From Clostridium thermobutyricum DSM 4928 (GTDB lineage Bacteria > Bacillota > Clostridia > Clostridiales > Clostridiaceae): DNA of 64,000 nucleotides. A model generated the notes under the pieces. The model did no database searches and was not told the DNA's origin. It saw nothing but the letters and a program-made list of their open reading frames with translations. The number at the start of each line of letters is the position of its first letter. Within the stretch, counting starts at the first letter, position 1. Position numbers and translations under genes: made by a program. Below, piece by piece: positions 55,579-64,000 of the stretch. Location of the stretch: positions 1 to 64,000 of the forward strand of contig NZ_LTAY01000103.1 of assembly GCF_002050515.1 (NCBI RefSeq). The letters run 5' to 3'.

Positions 55579-57793
55579 TTAAATAAATGAAACTCCTAAA
55601 AATAATATAATATTTATAATTATAAATCTAATTTTATTTTTAAATATAAATTTTAATCTTTCTCTTTTTATAAGGAATAATAAAGAAGTAATATATAAAA
55701 TAAAAATTATAATACTTAATTTTATAAAATCAAAAATGGTATTAGCTCCAATATTCAAAATTACCATAAATAAATTTAAAGTTATAAATTGTAATAAGAT
55801 TATATCGCCTAATTCTTTTATTCCATTATAAATATAATCACTTTCATCATATAATTTAAATATTTTAGTTAAATAATCTTTAGTAATAATTGCATCACTA
55901 ACTTTACCTACAATATTAAATTTTAAATCTTTACAAATTCCAACGTCACTTTTTGTTAGAAATGATATGTCTCCAATACTTTCACCTATAACTAAGGTTT
56001 TATATCCTTCTGCTTTAAAAATATCTATTATTCTGTTTTTTAAATTTATATTTAAATTAGAATATATTTTTACTTTTGATAATAATTTTATAAGTTCCTC
56101 ATCTTTTAAGTTTTCTATTTCAACTCCAGATATAACCTCATCTTTACTTTTTATAATTCCAATTTTAAATCCTAAGTAAATAGCAGAAATTTTATGCTCT
56201 TCTGTAAATAAAATAGGTGCAATATTTTTACCTTTTATTTTTTTCTATTCTCTCTTTTGCATCATTATATAATTCATTTTCTAAAGCTGCTATTCCAACA
56301 AAAGTTAAATTACTTTCTATATTTTCATCTAAACTTGGTTTATAATCAAAACTTCTATATGCTAATCCTTCTGTTATAAGCCCCTCAGTTAATAAATTAT
56401 AATTATTTGTTTTTATTATTTCTATATATTCTTCAGTTAATTTTTTTTTTACACCATCAATCATTATATAAGTGCATCTTTTTAATATATCTTCTAATTT
56501 TCCTCTTGAATATGCTCTATATCCTTTTTTATTTTTATTTAATGTTGTAAGAAATTTTTTATCCCATTCTATTTCTATTTTAAAGATTTCTCTATTTCTA
56601 TTTTTTATTAAATATCGTAAGCTTTCTTTTTCTGCAAGAAATTTTAGATATGCAATTTCTATTAAACTGCCTTTATTATAATTATTTTCACTATCATAAA
56701 TTCCACAATTAGCTAAAGTTATTATATCTAAAACTCTCTTAAAATTTATATCATTAGAATATTCTATTTCTTTACTATTTTTAAACTTAAAATCAGTAAA
56801 TATCTTTTTTAAATAAACTTCTTCTTTAGCAATAGAACCTACTTTTTCTAGAAACATAACATTTATATTTCTTATATTTTCTATTATTGATATGTTTCTT
56901 ATGTCTACACCATTTTTAATATAATATCTTTTAATGTAATTTATATAAAAAATTATTATTCCTATAAATGATATTGAATATATTAAATAAAATCCATTTA
57001 AAAGGTTTTTATAATTATAATTAGATATAATGAATATTAAAATATTTATTATAGTTAAAATACAATAAGTTTTATTTATATTTTTCTCAATTTTAGATAA
57101 GAAACTTCTTTTGTTAATATTTTTTAAGTTTCTAAACATACTTCCTAAAATAGAGTTATTTCCCGTTTGGATAACTACTCCAATACCGTTTCCTTCTTTT
57201 ACTATTGAACCTTTAAATAGCATATTATTTATTTCTCCAATATTTGAAGGAGCATAATCTAATTTATAATTATATTTTTCCTTTATAAATTTTTCTCCTG
57301 TAATATTGCTTTCATCTACTTTCAAATCTTTAGATTTTAATATTCTTATATCCGCTGCTATAAGAGAATTTTTTCTAAAATAAATTATATCACCTACAAC
57401 TAAGTTGCTACTTTTTATTATTTTTTCTTTCCCATCTCTAAGCACTTCAACACTAGCTATATTTATTTTATCTATATATTCAATATTTTCTTTATTTTTC
57501 ATTAAAATAAAAAATTTAATATATATATTTATAAATAATATAAAAGATATAATCCCCAACTTGAAATATTCTTTAAATAAAAACATAAAAATACATATAA
57601 TTAAATTAAGCAAAAGATATATATTTTTTAATGAAAAAATATTTTTAAGTAAATTTTCTTTATAAAAATATATTTTATTATCTCCCCATTTTTGTTTTCT
57701 ATATATACATTCTTCTTCTGTTAACCCTTTTTCTAAAGAAGTATCTAAACTTTTTAATACTTCTTTATAGCTTTGGTTATACGGTTTTACCAT
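55579..57793 (-). pseudogene. degenerate P2-type ATPase homologue with one frameshift
   Basis: The joined product is 737 residues and clearly a P-type ATPase of the Ca2+-type (P2) family. It has the actuator segment SSNLVVGDIIYFRKNSLIAAD, VDESNITGE and RGKLEDILKRC, but the phosphorylation motif DKTGTLT is EKVGSIA (Glu316 instead of Asp), KGAP is RGKL and the hinge GDGxNDxP is GESIGDIS. A run of seven A (56244-56238) breaks the frame: with six, 56228-57793 joins 55579-56240 in frame. The second half retains coding-like sequence and three membrane segments. It is a non-catalytic homologue, either a pseudogene or a slippage-made protein. Confidence 0.8.
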
Positions 57794-57858
57794 TTATTCA
57801 TCCCCCATTTTATCCCCATCTAAATAAATTATAATGTATTTCCCAAATCTTTGAAAGT

Positions 57859-58212
57859 TTATTTACTTTTTGGATTAAATATAATTGCCATTAAATATCC
57901 AAAAATAATTGCTGCTGTTATTCCTCCAGCTGCCCCTTTTACTCCTCCTGTAAAAGCACCTAACAGCCCTTCTTTATTTACTTCTTCAATTGCTGCTTTA
58001 GCAAGCGTATTTCCAAATCCAGGTAATGGCACACTTGCGCCACCTCCTGCAAAATCTATTAATTTATCATATAATCCAAAAGCTCCAAGTATTACTCCTA
58101 GCATTAAAAATGAAACTAATATTCTAGCTGGTGTAAGTTTTGTTTTATCCATTAATATTTGTGCTATTACACATATTCCTCCACCTACACAAAAAGCTTT
58201 TACATATTCCAT
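57859..58212 (-). CDS. spoVAE: stage V sporulation protein AE
   Basis: SpoVAE belongs to the SpoVA complex that moves calcium dipicolinate across the spore inner membrane. The 117-residue protein has about four membrane segments and the pattern PLPGFGNTLAKAAIEEV. It ends the spoVAC-spoVAD-spoVAE unit. AGGAGG precedes the ATG. It is the SpoVAEb-type membrane protein. Confidence 0.94.
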   Translation of the reverse strand: MEYVKAFCVGGGICVIAQILMDKTKLTPARILVSFLMLGVILGAFGLYDKLIDFAGGGASVPLPGFGNTLAKAAIEEVNKEGLLGAFTGGVKGAAGGITAAIIFGYLMAIIFNPKSK

Positions 58213-58226
58213 AAAAAATCCTCCTT

Positions 58227-59234
58227 TTACATTTCTATACTAACTGCATGTGCAATTCCAGGAATACTTTCTCCTTGCAATGATGATGTTGTACTCATTA
58301 AAGCTCCTGTTGAAATAAGAAGTATACTTTTTATTTCTTTTCTCATAAGCTTTTTATAAAAATATCCTGCTGCCACTGAAGCAGAACATCCACATCCACT
58401 TCCACCAGAATCTGTTCCTTGAGCTTGGTTATTAAAAATCATATCTCCACAATCCATATAGTTATTTCTTATATCATAACCATATTCAAGTAGAAGTTTT
58501 TGTGTTATCTCTTTACCTATACTCCCTAAATCACCTGTAACTATAACATCATAATATTCTGGTTTTCTTCCAGTATCTTTAAAATGATTATAAAGTGTAT
58601 CTACTGCAGCTGGAGCCATTGCTGCTCCCATATTATTTGCATCTTTTATTCCATAATCTTTTACAACTCCAGTAGTTACATATGTTATCTTAGGAAAATT
58701 TCCTCCTTTTCCTAAAACCATTGCTCCAGATCCCGTTACTGTCCATTGACAAGTTTGACTTCTTTGTGAACCATATTCAAGTGGAAATCTAAATTGTCTT
58801 TCTGCAGAACAAAAGTGTGATGCTGTTGCACAAACTACATATTCTCCAATATCACTATCTATTAAAATACTTCCTAAACTTAGAGACTCTGTCATTGTAG
58901 AACAAGCTCCATAAAGTCCTAAAAATGGGATTTCTAATTGTCTTGCAGCAAAAGATGATGATATTATTTGATTTAATAAATCTCCAGCTAAAAGATAATC
59001 TATATCTTTATTTTTTAAGTTTGCTCTTTTTATTGCTTCTTGTATTGTATTAGTCAAAATTTTAGCTTCTGCTTTTTCATAACTCTCGGTTTCATATAAT
59101 TCATCTTTTAATATTTCATCAAAATATTGTTTTAAAGGTCCTTCTCCTTCACGTGGTCCTACTATAGAAAAGGCACTTATAATTCTTGGTTCATTTTTAA
59201 GTTGTACTGTTCTATTTCCAATTTTCTTATTCAT
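58227..59234 (-). CDS. spoVAD: stage V sporulation protein AD
   Basis: SpoVAD is a thiolase-fold protein that binds dipicolinic acid. The 335-residue product has PFLGLYGACSTMTESL, ATASHFCSAERQFRFP and the glycine-rich GTDSGGSGCGCSASV stretch. AGAGGTGGAAT precedes the ATG. It lies between spoVAC and spoVAE. Confidence 0.96.
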   Translation of the reverse strand: MNKKIGNRTVQLKNEPRIISAFSIVGPREGEGPLKQYFDEILKDELYETESYEKAEAKILTNTIQEAIKRANLKNKDIDYLLAGDLLNQIISSSFAARQLEIPFLGLYGACSTMTESLSLGSILIDSDIGEYVVCATASHFCSAERQFRFPLEYGSQRSQTCQWTVTGSGAMVLGKGGNFPKITYVTTGVVKDYGIKDANNMGAAMAPAAVDTLYNHFKDTGRKPEYYDVIVTGDLGSIGKEITQKLLLEYGYDIRNNYMDCGDMIFNNQAQGTDSGGSGCGCSASVAAGYFYKKLMRKEIKSILLISTGALMSTTSSLQGESIPGIAHAVSIEM

Positions 59235-59243
59235 ATTCCACCT

Positions 59244-59711
59244 CTAAAATAGCTTAATTATATAGTATACAAGTCCTACGATTACTGATGAACCAATTCC
59301 ATATACAAGTACTGGCCCTGCTATCGTAAATATTTTTGCTGCAACACCAAAAACAAACCCTTCTTTTTTAAATTCAATTGCAGGTGCTACAACTGAGTTA
59401 GCAAATCCTGTTATAGGAACTACAGTTCCAGCTCCACCAAAAATCGCAATTTTATCATATATTCCAACACCAGTTAAAAGTGCACCTAGGAATATCATTA
59501 CAATAGATACTATAGTCCCTTTATTTTCAGCTGGAATTCCTAACTCTAAAATAATCTTTCCAAAAAACTCTCCTATTACACAGATTATTCCTCCAACTAT
59601 AAAAGCCATAATACAATTTTTAGCTAGCTTTGGTTTTGGTTCACTTTCCTGAGCTAATTGTTCAAATTTTTTCTGTAGTTTTTTTTCTTTTTTATTATTT
59701 TTATTATTCAT
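59244..59711 (-). CDS. spoVAC: stage V sporulation protein AC
   Basis: SpoVAC is a mechanosensitive-like membrane protein of the DPA channel. The 155-residue protein has a basic N-terminus and four or five membrane segments, with the shared PITGFANSVVAPAIEFK pattern. I chose the ATG at 59711, behind GAGGAG; a GTG at 59723 overlaps that site. It begins the forespore spoVA unit, after the sigF terminator. Confidence 0.94.
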   Translation of the reverse strand: MNNKNNKKEKKLQKKFEQLAQESEPKPKLAKNCIMAFIVGGIICVIGEFFGKIILELGIPAENKGTIVSIVMIFLGALLTGVGIYDKIAIFGGAGTVVPITGFANSVVAPAIEFKKEGFVFGVAAKIFTIAGPVLVYGIGSSVIVGLVYYIIKLF

Positions 59712-59763
59712 AATTTCAATCACTCCTCTATTTTATTATTTCAAAATAATCAAATTTTATTAA

Positions 59764-59806
59764 ATTAAAAAAATCAGCTTAAAAGATTTCTCTTTTAAGC
59801 TGATTT
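59764..59806 (-). terminator. terminator between sigF and spoVAC
   Basis: AATCAGCTTAAAAGA and TCTTTTAAGCTGATT form a perfect 15-pair stem with T7 on the minus strand. It separates the spoIIA operon from the spoVA genes. Confidence 0.92.
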
Positions 59807-59812
59807 AAAATT

Positions 59813-60568
59813 TTACTCTTCTAATTTTTGTTTCATTTTCTTTAATACTTTCTTCTCTATTCTTGACACTTGAACTTGACTTATACCAAGCAATTTGGCT
59901 ACTTGTACTTGTGTTTGGTCTTTAAAATATCTAAGCATTATTATTTGTCTAGATTTTTGATCTAAACATCCAATTGCTTCTTTTAGTGCAATTTTATCTA
60001 TTAAAGAAGTATCTTCCTCTCCATTTTCACTTAATTTATCTATTAAAAGTACTGGTGAACCATCATCTTGATGTATTGTATCATATAAATATTGAAGGCT
60101 TGACGAAGCTTCAATGGCAATTACTATATCTTCTTTTGGAATTCCAGAGTATTCTACAATCTCTTCTATAGTTGGCTCTCTATTTAAAGTTTTAACTAAC
60201 TCTTCTTTATAAAAATGAATTTTTCTTCCTAATGTCTTTACATTTCTACTTACTTTTATTATTCCATCATCTCTTAAGAATCTTTTTATTTCACCTATAA
60301 TCATTGGGACTGCATAAGTAGAAAATTTTACGTTAAAAGAATCATCAAAGTTCTTAATAGCTTTAACTAATCCTATAGACCCAATTTGAAAAATATCTTC
60401 ATAATCATATCCTCTATTTAGAAATTTTTTACTTATCGAAGATACTAAAGGTAAATTCATTTCTATAAGTCTATTTAAAGCTTTTTCATCTCCAGCCTTA
60501 GCTAAAGGCAAAAGTTTACAATTATTATCATAATCATATTCCTCTCTACTTAAATTCTCAATATTCAT
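59813..60568 (-). CDS. sigF: RNA polymerase sigma-F factor
   Basis: Sigma-F is the first forespore-specific sigma factor. The 251-residue protein has region 2 (GYDYEDIFQIGSIGLVKAIKNFD, KFSTYAVPMIIGEIKRFLRDD), region 3 and region 4 (QVQVAKLLGISQVQVSRIEKKVLKKM). It is the last gene of spoIIAA-spoIIAB-sigF, three bases after spoIIAB. Confidence 0.97.
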   Translation of the reverse strand: MNIENLSREEYDYDNNCKLLPLAKAGDEKALNRLIEMNLPLVSSISKKFLNRGYDYEDIFQIGSIGLVKAIKNFDDSFNVKFSTYAVPMIIGEIKRFLRDDGIIKVSRNVKTLGRKIHFYKEELVKTLNREPTIEEIVEYSGIPKEDIVIAIEASSSLQYLYDTIHQDDGSPVLLIDKLSENGEEDTSLIDKIALKEAIGCLDQKSRQIIMLRYFKDQTQVQVAKLLGISQVQVSRIEKKVLKKMKQKLEE

Positions 60569-60571
60569 GCT

Positions 60572-61009
60572 TTATACCTGACCTATTACTTCAATTTTTT
60601 TTCTAATAACCACCCTAGTCCCCTTATTTTTTTCACTATATACTTCTAAAGAATCCATAAAACTCTCCATTACAGTAAATCCCATTCCTGAACGCTCTAA
60701 ATCTGGTCTTGATGTATACAATGGTTCTTTTGCCTTTTCCACATTTTCTATTCCAACACCAAAATCACTTATAATTATTTCAACTTCATCATCTATTAGC
60801 GCAGCATCAATTCTTACTCTACCATCTTCTCTATTTTCATATCCATGAATTATTGAATTAGTAACTGCTTCTGAAACAGCTGTTTTAATATCAGTTAATT
60901 CTTCTATAGTAGGATCAAGCTGTGCTACAAATGCAGACACTGCAACTCTAGCAAAAGCTTCATTTTCAGATTTACTTAAAAATTCTATACTTATTTTATT
61001 ATCGTACAA
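60572..61009 (-). CDS. spoIIAB: anti-sigma-F factor and kinase SpoIIAB
   Basis: SpoIIAB holds sigma-F inactive and phosphorylates SpoIIAA. The GHKL-type kinase has the N box ([17 protein letters not shown]), G1 (DFGVGIENV) and G2 ([14 protein letters not shown]) motifs. I chose TTG at 61009, six bases after GGAGGGG, which gives 145 residues; the upstream TTG at 61024 precedes the ribosome site and is unlikely. Confidence 0.96.
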   Translation of the reverse strand: MYDNKISIEFLSKSENEAFARVAVSAFVAQLDPTIEELTDIKTAVSEAVTNSIIHGYENREDGRVRIDAALIDDEVEIIISDFGVGIENVEKAKEPLYTSRPDLERSGMGFTVMESFMDSLEVYSEKNKGTRVVIRKKIEVIGQV

Positions 61010-61025
61010 TTTAAACCCCTCCAAT

Positions 61026-61361
61026 TTAAATGCAATTTAATGCTTCCTCTACAGTACTGAAGTTTTTTATTATTTTATATAAGCCTGATAATTCAAAAAC
61101 TCTATTTATACTTTTATTAGCTCCTGCTATGTAAAGTTCGCCGCCATTTTTACTTACCTTTTTTTGTCTCCCCACAACAACCCCAATACCTGAACTATCC
61201 ATAAAAGTAACTGAATTAAAATTTAGGATTACTTTTTTTATATTTCCTCTTTCTATCCTATCATCCATTTTAACTCTAGCCTCTTTTGCATTGTGGTGAT
61301 CTAATTCGCCAATTAAGGCTATTTCTAATATATTATCGTAGTCATTAAACTTAAGATACAT
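61026..61361 (-). CDS. spoIIAA: anti-anti-sigma factor SpoIIAA
   Basis: SpoIIAA releases sigma-F by binding SpoIIAB. The STAS-domain protein has the phosphorylated-serine loop [13 protein letters not shown] (Ser56/57 from the ATG at 61361). The 111-residue length is normal. The start is uncertain: the nearby site AGAGTGA is weak, and a strong GGGAGGTGA lies 32 bases upstream across a hairpin. It begins the spoIIA operon. Confidence 0.94.
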   Translation of the reverse strand: MYLKFNDYDNILEIALIGELDHHNAKEARVKMDDRIERGNIKKVILNFNSVTFMDSSGIGVVVGRQKKVSKNGGELYIAGANKSINRVFELSGLYKIIKNFSTVEEALNCI

Positions 61362-61369
61362 ACATATCA

Positions 61370-61404
61370 CTCTAATATATTTATATTAGAGTAGCTCACC
61401 TCCC
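61370..61404 (-). promoter_or_regulatory. strong ribosome site joined to the spoIIAA start by a hairpin
   Basis: GGGAGGTGAGC (61404-61394) is followed by a perfect 10-base inverted repeat (61391-61370), then eight bases to the ATG. With the hairpin folded, the spacing between ribosome site and start falls to about ten bases. Confidence 0.5.
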
Positions 61405-61484
61405 TATTTATTTTACTGTTCTTTTCTTCCATATTTTAACATATAATAATATTTATAGTCAATACGTTCATTATTTTTTAGAAA

Positions 61485-61527
61485 TAAAAAGCAATTTACT
61501 TATTTTCATAAATAAATTGCTTTTAAA
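61485..61527 (-). terminator. terminator of the Lon-like gene
   Basis: AAAAGCAATTTA and TAAATTGCTTTT form the stem, with TTTTTATTTC on the minus strand. Confidence 0.85.
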
Positions 61528-63816
61528 TTATTTCTTATACTCTTCAATTTTTTCAACTAAATATCTATTAAAATCAGCTACACTTTCATTTTCATCTAAA
61601 ATCAGTATTTCTATAGCTTCATCTAATTTATCCATATAATAAATAGAAAAATTTCCTTTTAGTATTTCTTCTTCAACTTCATCATTTAATACTAATTCAT
61701 TTATATTTGTTCTAGGAATTAATACTCCTGAACCTTTCATTAAGTTTAATTCTTTACAAATTTTAAAGAATCCTTCAATTTTCTCATTTACCCCACCTAT
61801 TGGCTGCACTTCTCCAAATTGATTTAAAGAGCCTGTAACAGCTATATTTTGTCTTATTCCTCTCTCAGTTATAGCAGATAACATACATATCATTTCTGCA
61901 ACTGATGCACTATCTCCTTCTATTAATCCATAACTTTGTTCAAAACTTAAATAAAGATTGATAGGCAAATTTTCGGTTTTCTTCCACTTGCTCAAAAGTA
62001 TACTTTTCAAAATTGAAATAGACTTTTCATGAATTTTTCCACTTAACTTAGCTTCTTTGTGTAAATCATGTACAGTCCCATCCCCTTTAAATACATTGCA
62101 AGTGATTCTCATAGCTTTTCCAAAAGTATGAGTTCCAGTATCTAATACTGCTAATCCATTTATATCTCCTACTCTTTTTCCTTTCAGATTAACAAAGACT
62201 TTATCTTCTTTATACATATTGATATATTCTTCTTCAATCATATCATCTTCATATATGACTTTGTTTATTATATCTTTATCAATTATTTCTTTTCCTTCGC
62301 TATATGCAATTTGCTCACTTAATAAAATAATTTTTTCAATTTCTTTATAATCTATATTTATATTTTCTCTACTAGAAGCAATTCTAACAAAATGCTTAAA
62401 TATGCTATTTATTCCTTCTTCAGTTATTTCTAAATCACAATTTTTTTCTCTTATATTTTTTATAAGGTTTTTAATTTCTTTAACTTTGTCATTTAATTTA
62501 ACTTCGATAGGAATCTGAACTTTAACTGGAAAAAGATTTTTAAAATCTTCATCATTATTATATAGAATATTATAACTTTCATAATCACCTATTAAAATGA
62601 CTTTAACGTTAATATTTATAGGTTCAAGTTTTAATCCATTAATAGATAACACTTCTAAATAATTTCTATTTGAATCAAAATTTAATTTTTTTGATAATAA
62701 AGCCTTTTTTAAATATTGATATGAATTATTTGCTATAAGATCCTTTAATCTTAATATTATACATCCTCCATTAGCTTCTAATAATGATCCTGCACTTATA
62801 AGAGAAAGATCTGTTGTATAATTTCCATTTTGATTTTCATATTCTACAGTTCCAAGTAATTTTCCTATATTAGGATCATCTTCAAATATTACTCTAGGAT
62901 GATTATACTCACTATTATCTACTATTACTTCAATAGAATATTTTTCTATAATTTTATCTAATTCTTTTTCTTCTTCCTCTATATCAACATTATAAATTTC
63001 TATAAGCTCTTCCTCTATTTTTTTATAGAATGTGTCCAAATAATTATATACATCATCATCTACAATATATTCTAATAGAATATCGTCTTTAAAATCTTTC
63101 AACTTTTCTTCTATATATTCACTTAAAATATTTTTTAATTTTTTTAAAGATGTTACCTCTACATCTTTTAATGCTAATAAAATTTCAGATGATTCTTCTT
63201 TTAGCTTTTCTGCTTTATCAATTAATTTCTCCTTTACCTCTTCATCTAAATTATCATAATCATTTTCACTCATTTCTTTTCCATCTTTTAAAGGTATAAA
63301 TACAAAGCCGTCATTTGTTGCTTTCATCTCAAATCCTTCATTTGTTGCAAGTGTTATAAGTTCATTTAAATGATTATCTCTACTTTCTTTTAAATTATTT
63401 AATATATCATCTTTTTCTTTTGTATAACTATCTGATGTAAACTCTAATATAGTAGTTTTATATTTTTCTTTTAAAACTTTAATATCTTCTTTTAATTGAA
63501 TCCCACGACCATTACTTACAAATATCGGAAATGGCTTTTCTTTATCATTTATAGAAGCATAACAAATATCATTTGGAGCTTCTAAACTTTCATATTCTTT
63601 TTCTATAATTGATATTAATGTATTTACTTTTTCTTTTAAAAATGAATCTATAAGATAAATATTATATTCAGATTTTTTTATCTTTAAAATTCGTTTTATT
63701 TTATCATAAGGAGTTTTAAATTCTTGTACATCCAATAAATCAATATTCTTTTCACTCACATTATCATCAGAATTTAAACAAAATATTATTTCATTAGGAT
63801 TTAATTTGTTTTTCAT
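61528..63816 (-). CDS. Lon-like S16 protease with degenerate AAA domain
   Basis: The 762-residue protein resembles the AAA_32/Lon-like group. The C-terminal S16 domain is intact: YGLIEGDSASVAEM gives catalytic Ser636 and GGVNEKIEGFF gives Lys679, 43 residues apart. The N-terminal part keeps the family outline (TPYDKIKRIL..., ISAGSLLEANGGCIILRLKDL) but where a Walker A is expected (residues about 51-66) it reads YNIYLIDSFLKEKVN, with no GxxGxGK/RT, and Walker B has LRLKDL in place of LDxxDL. It could be an ATP-independent protease. It lies directly after the spoIIA operon on the map but has its own signals. Confidence 0.82.
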   Translation of the reverse strand: MKNKLNPNEIIFCLNSDDNVSEKNIDLLDVQEFKTPYDKIKRILKIKKSEYNIYLIDSFLKEKVNTLISIIEKEYESLEAPNDICYASINDKEKPFPIFVSNGRGIQLKEDIKVLKEKYKTTILEFTSDSYTKEKDDILNNLKESRDNHLNELITLATNEGFEMKATNDGFVFIPLKDGKEMSENDYDNLDEEVKEKLIDKAEKLKEESSEILLALKDVEVTSLKKLKNILSEYIEEKLKDFKDDILLEYIVDDDVYNYLDTFYKKIEEELIEIYNVDIEEEEKELDKIIEKYSIEVIVDNSEYNHPRVIFEDDPNIGKLLGTVEYENQNGNYTTDLSLISAGSLLEANGGCIILRLKDLIANNSYQYLKKALLSKKLNFDSNRNYLEVLSINGLKLEPININVKVILIGDYESYNILYNNDEDFKNLFPVKVQIPIEVKLNDKVKEIKNLIKNIREKNCDLEITEEGINSIFKHFVRIASSRENINIDYKEIEKIILLSEQIAYSEGKEIIDKDIINKVIYEDDMIEEEYINMYKEDKVFVNLKGKRVGDINGLAVLDTGTHTFGKAMRITCNVFKGDGTVHDLHKEAKLSGKIHEKSISILKSILLSKWKKTENLPINLYLSFEQSYGLIEGDSASVAEMICMLSAITERGIRQNIAVTGSLNQFGEVQPIGGVNEKIEGFFKICKELNLMKGSGVLIPRTNINELVLNDEVEEEILKGNFSIYYMDKLDEAIEILILDENESVADFNRYLVEKIEEYKK

Positions 63817-63947
63817 ATCTATATTTGAACCAATTTATAAAATAAATTGATCTAATTCCTCCTTAAAGCATTCGTATAATATATTAATATTCCAATATTT
63901 TGTTTTAGGGATACTTTTAACGTAAAAAGATATAATTTTATGAAACA
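63817..63947. other. leader region of the Lon-like gene
   Basis: A strong AAGGAGG (63864-63858 on the minus strand) lies 41 bases before the ATG, with an eight-pair hairpin (63849-63842 with 63838-63831) in between and no good ribosome site nearer. No in-frame start lies close to it. No other feature is visible. Confidence 0.4.
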
Positions 63948-63994
63948 TAAAAAAAGCTAACTAGAAAATTTCTAATTAGCTTTTTTTTTAATAA
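63948..63994. terminator. terminator at the window edge
   Basis: AAAAAAAGCTAACTAGAAA and TTTCTAATTAGCTTTTTTTTT form a long stem with one mismatch, with A and T runs on both sides. It probably ends a gene lying beyond the window. Confidence 0.8.
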
Positions 63995-64000
63995 TCACTA

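Noticed and set aside
57851-58359. Plus-strand frames opposite spoVAE and spoVAD
   Set aside because: Proline- and serine-rich antisense shadows of conserved genes.

Overview
The window is a very AT-rich chromosomal segment of a spore-forming member of Firmicutes, most likely Clostridium sensu stricto. The evidence is the codon and base bias, strong AGGAGG ribosome sites, frequent TTG starts, spore genes (spoIIAA-spoIIAB-sigF, spoVAC-spoVAD-spoVAE, spoIIP, gpr, yqfC-yqfD, a CotS-like kinase) and a gene order from comEC to nif3 that closely follows the B. subtilis comEC-holA-rpsT-gpr-spoIIP-lepA-hemW-hrcA-grpE-dnaK-dnaJ-prmA-rsmE-mtaB-rpsU-yqeY-yqfC-yqfD-pgpH-ybeY-dgkA-cdd-era-recO-ccpN-dnaG-rpoD-trmK-nif3 block. 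Species cannot be fixed from the sequence alone. No prophage, insertion sequence, CRISPR array or tRNA gene was recognised.

Region 1-19 kb (mixed strands, accessory metabolism): a polyamine uptake operon (XRE-cupin regulator plus potABCD) behind a promoter with three regulator-like repeats; ndk; acylphosphatase; an orphan 138-residue gene; a sodium:alanine/glycine symporter under a tandem glycine riboswitch for which an OFF-type mechanism can be drawn; 2-isopropylmalate synthase under a leucine T-box; a Cof-type phosphatase; an L,D-transpeptidase; a GNAT acetyltransferase; a 2-hydroxyacid dehydrogenase; a TraX-like membrane protein; a second PrmA-like methyltransferase; and a secreted coiled-coil/3D-domain wall protein preceded by a perfect WalR-type box. 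A 1.1 kb gap then holds a frameshifted DUF4489-like gene, followed by RNase P RNA.

Region 19-52.3 kb (almost all minus strand, one housekeeping block): nif3-trmK-rpoD-dnaG; ppdK with a CcpN-like HTH-CBS regulator; recO-era-cdd-(DgkA-PAP2 fusion)-ybeY-pgpH-yqfD-yqfC; yqeY-rpsU; hinT-mtaB-rsmE-prmA; the HrcA/CIRCE heat-shock operon hrcA-grpE-dnaK-dnaJ; hemW; lepA; spoIIP; gpr. Terminators between blocks mark the transcription units.

Region 52.3-64 kb: rpsT on the plus strand, then holA, a ComEC-like channel without the usual beta-lactamase-fold domain, a P-type ATPase homologue that has lost its catalytic motifs and carries a one-base frameshift in an A7 run, spoVAE-spoVAD-spoVAC, sigF-spoIIAB-spoIIAA, and a Lon-like S16 protease whose AAA part has no recognisable Walker A. 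The two degenerate ATPases that flank the forespore cluster are the most unusual genes here. Other items for follow-up are the glycine riboswitch with its ribosome site built into the terminator, the WalR box, and hairpins that place or hide ribosome sites in front of spoIIAA and dnaG.
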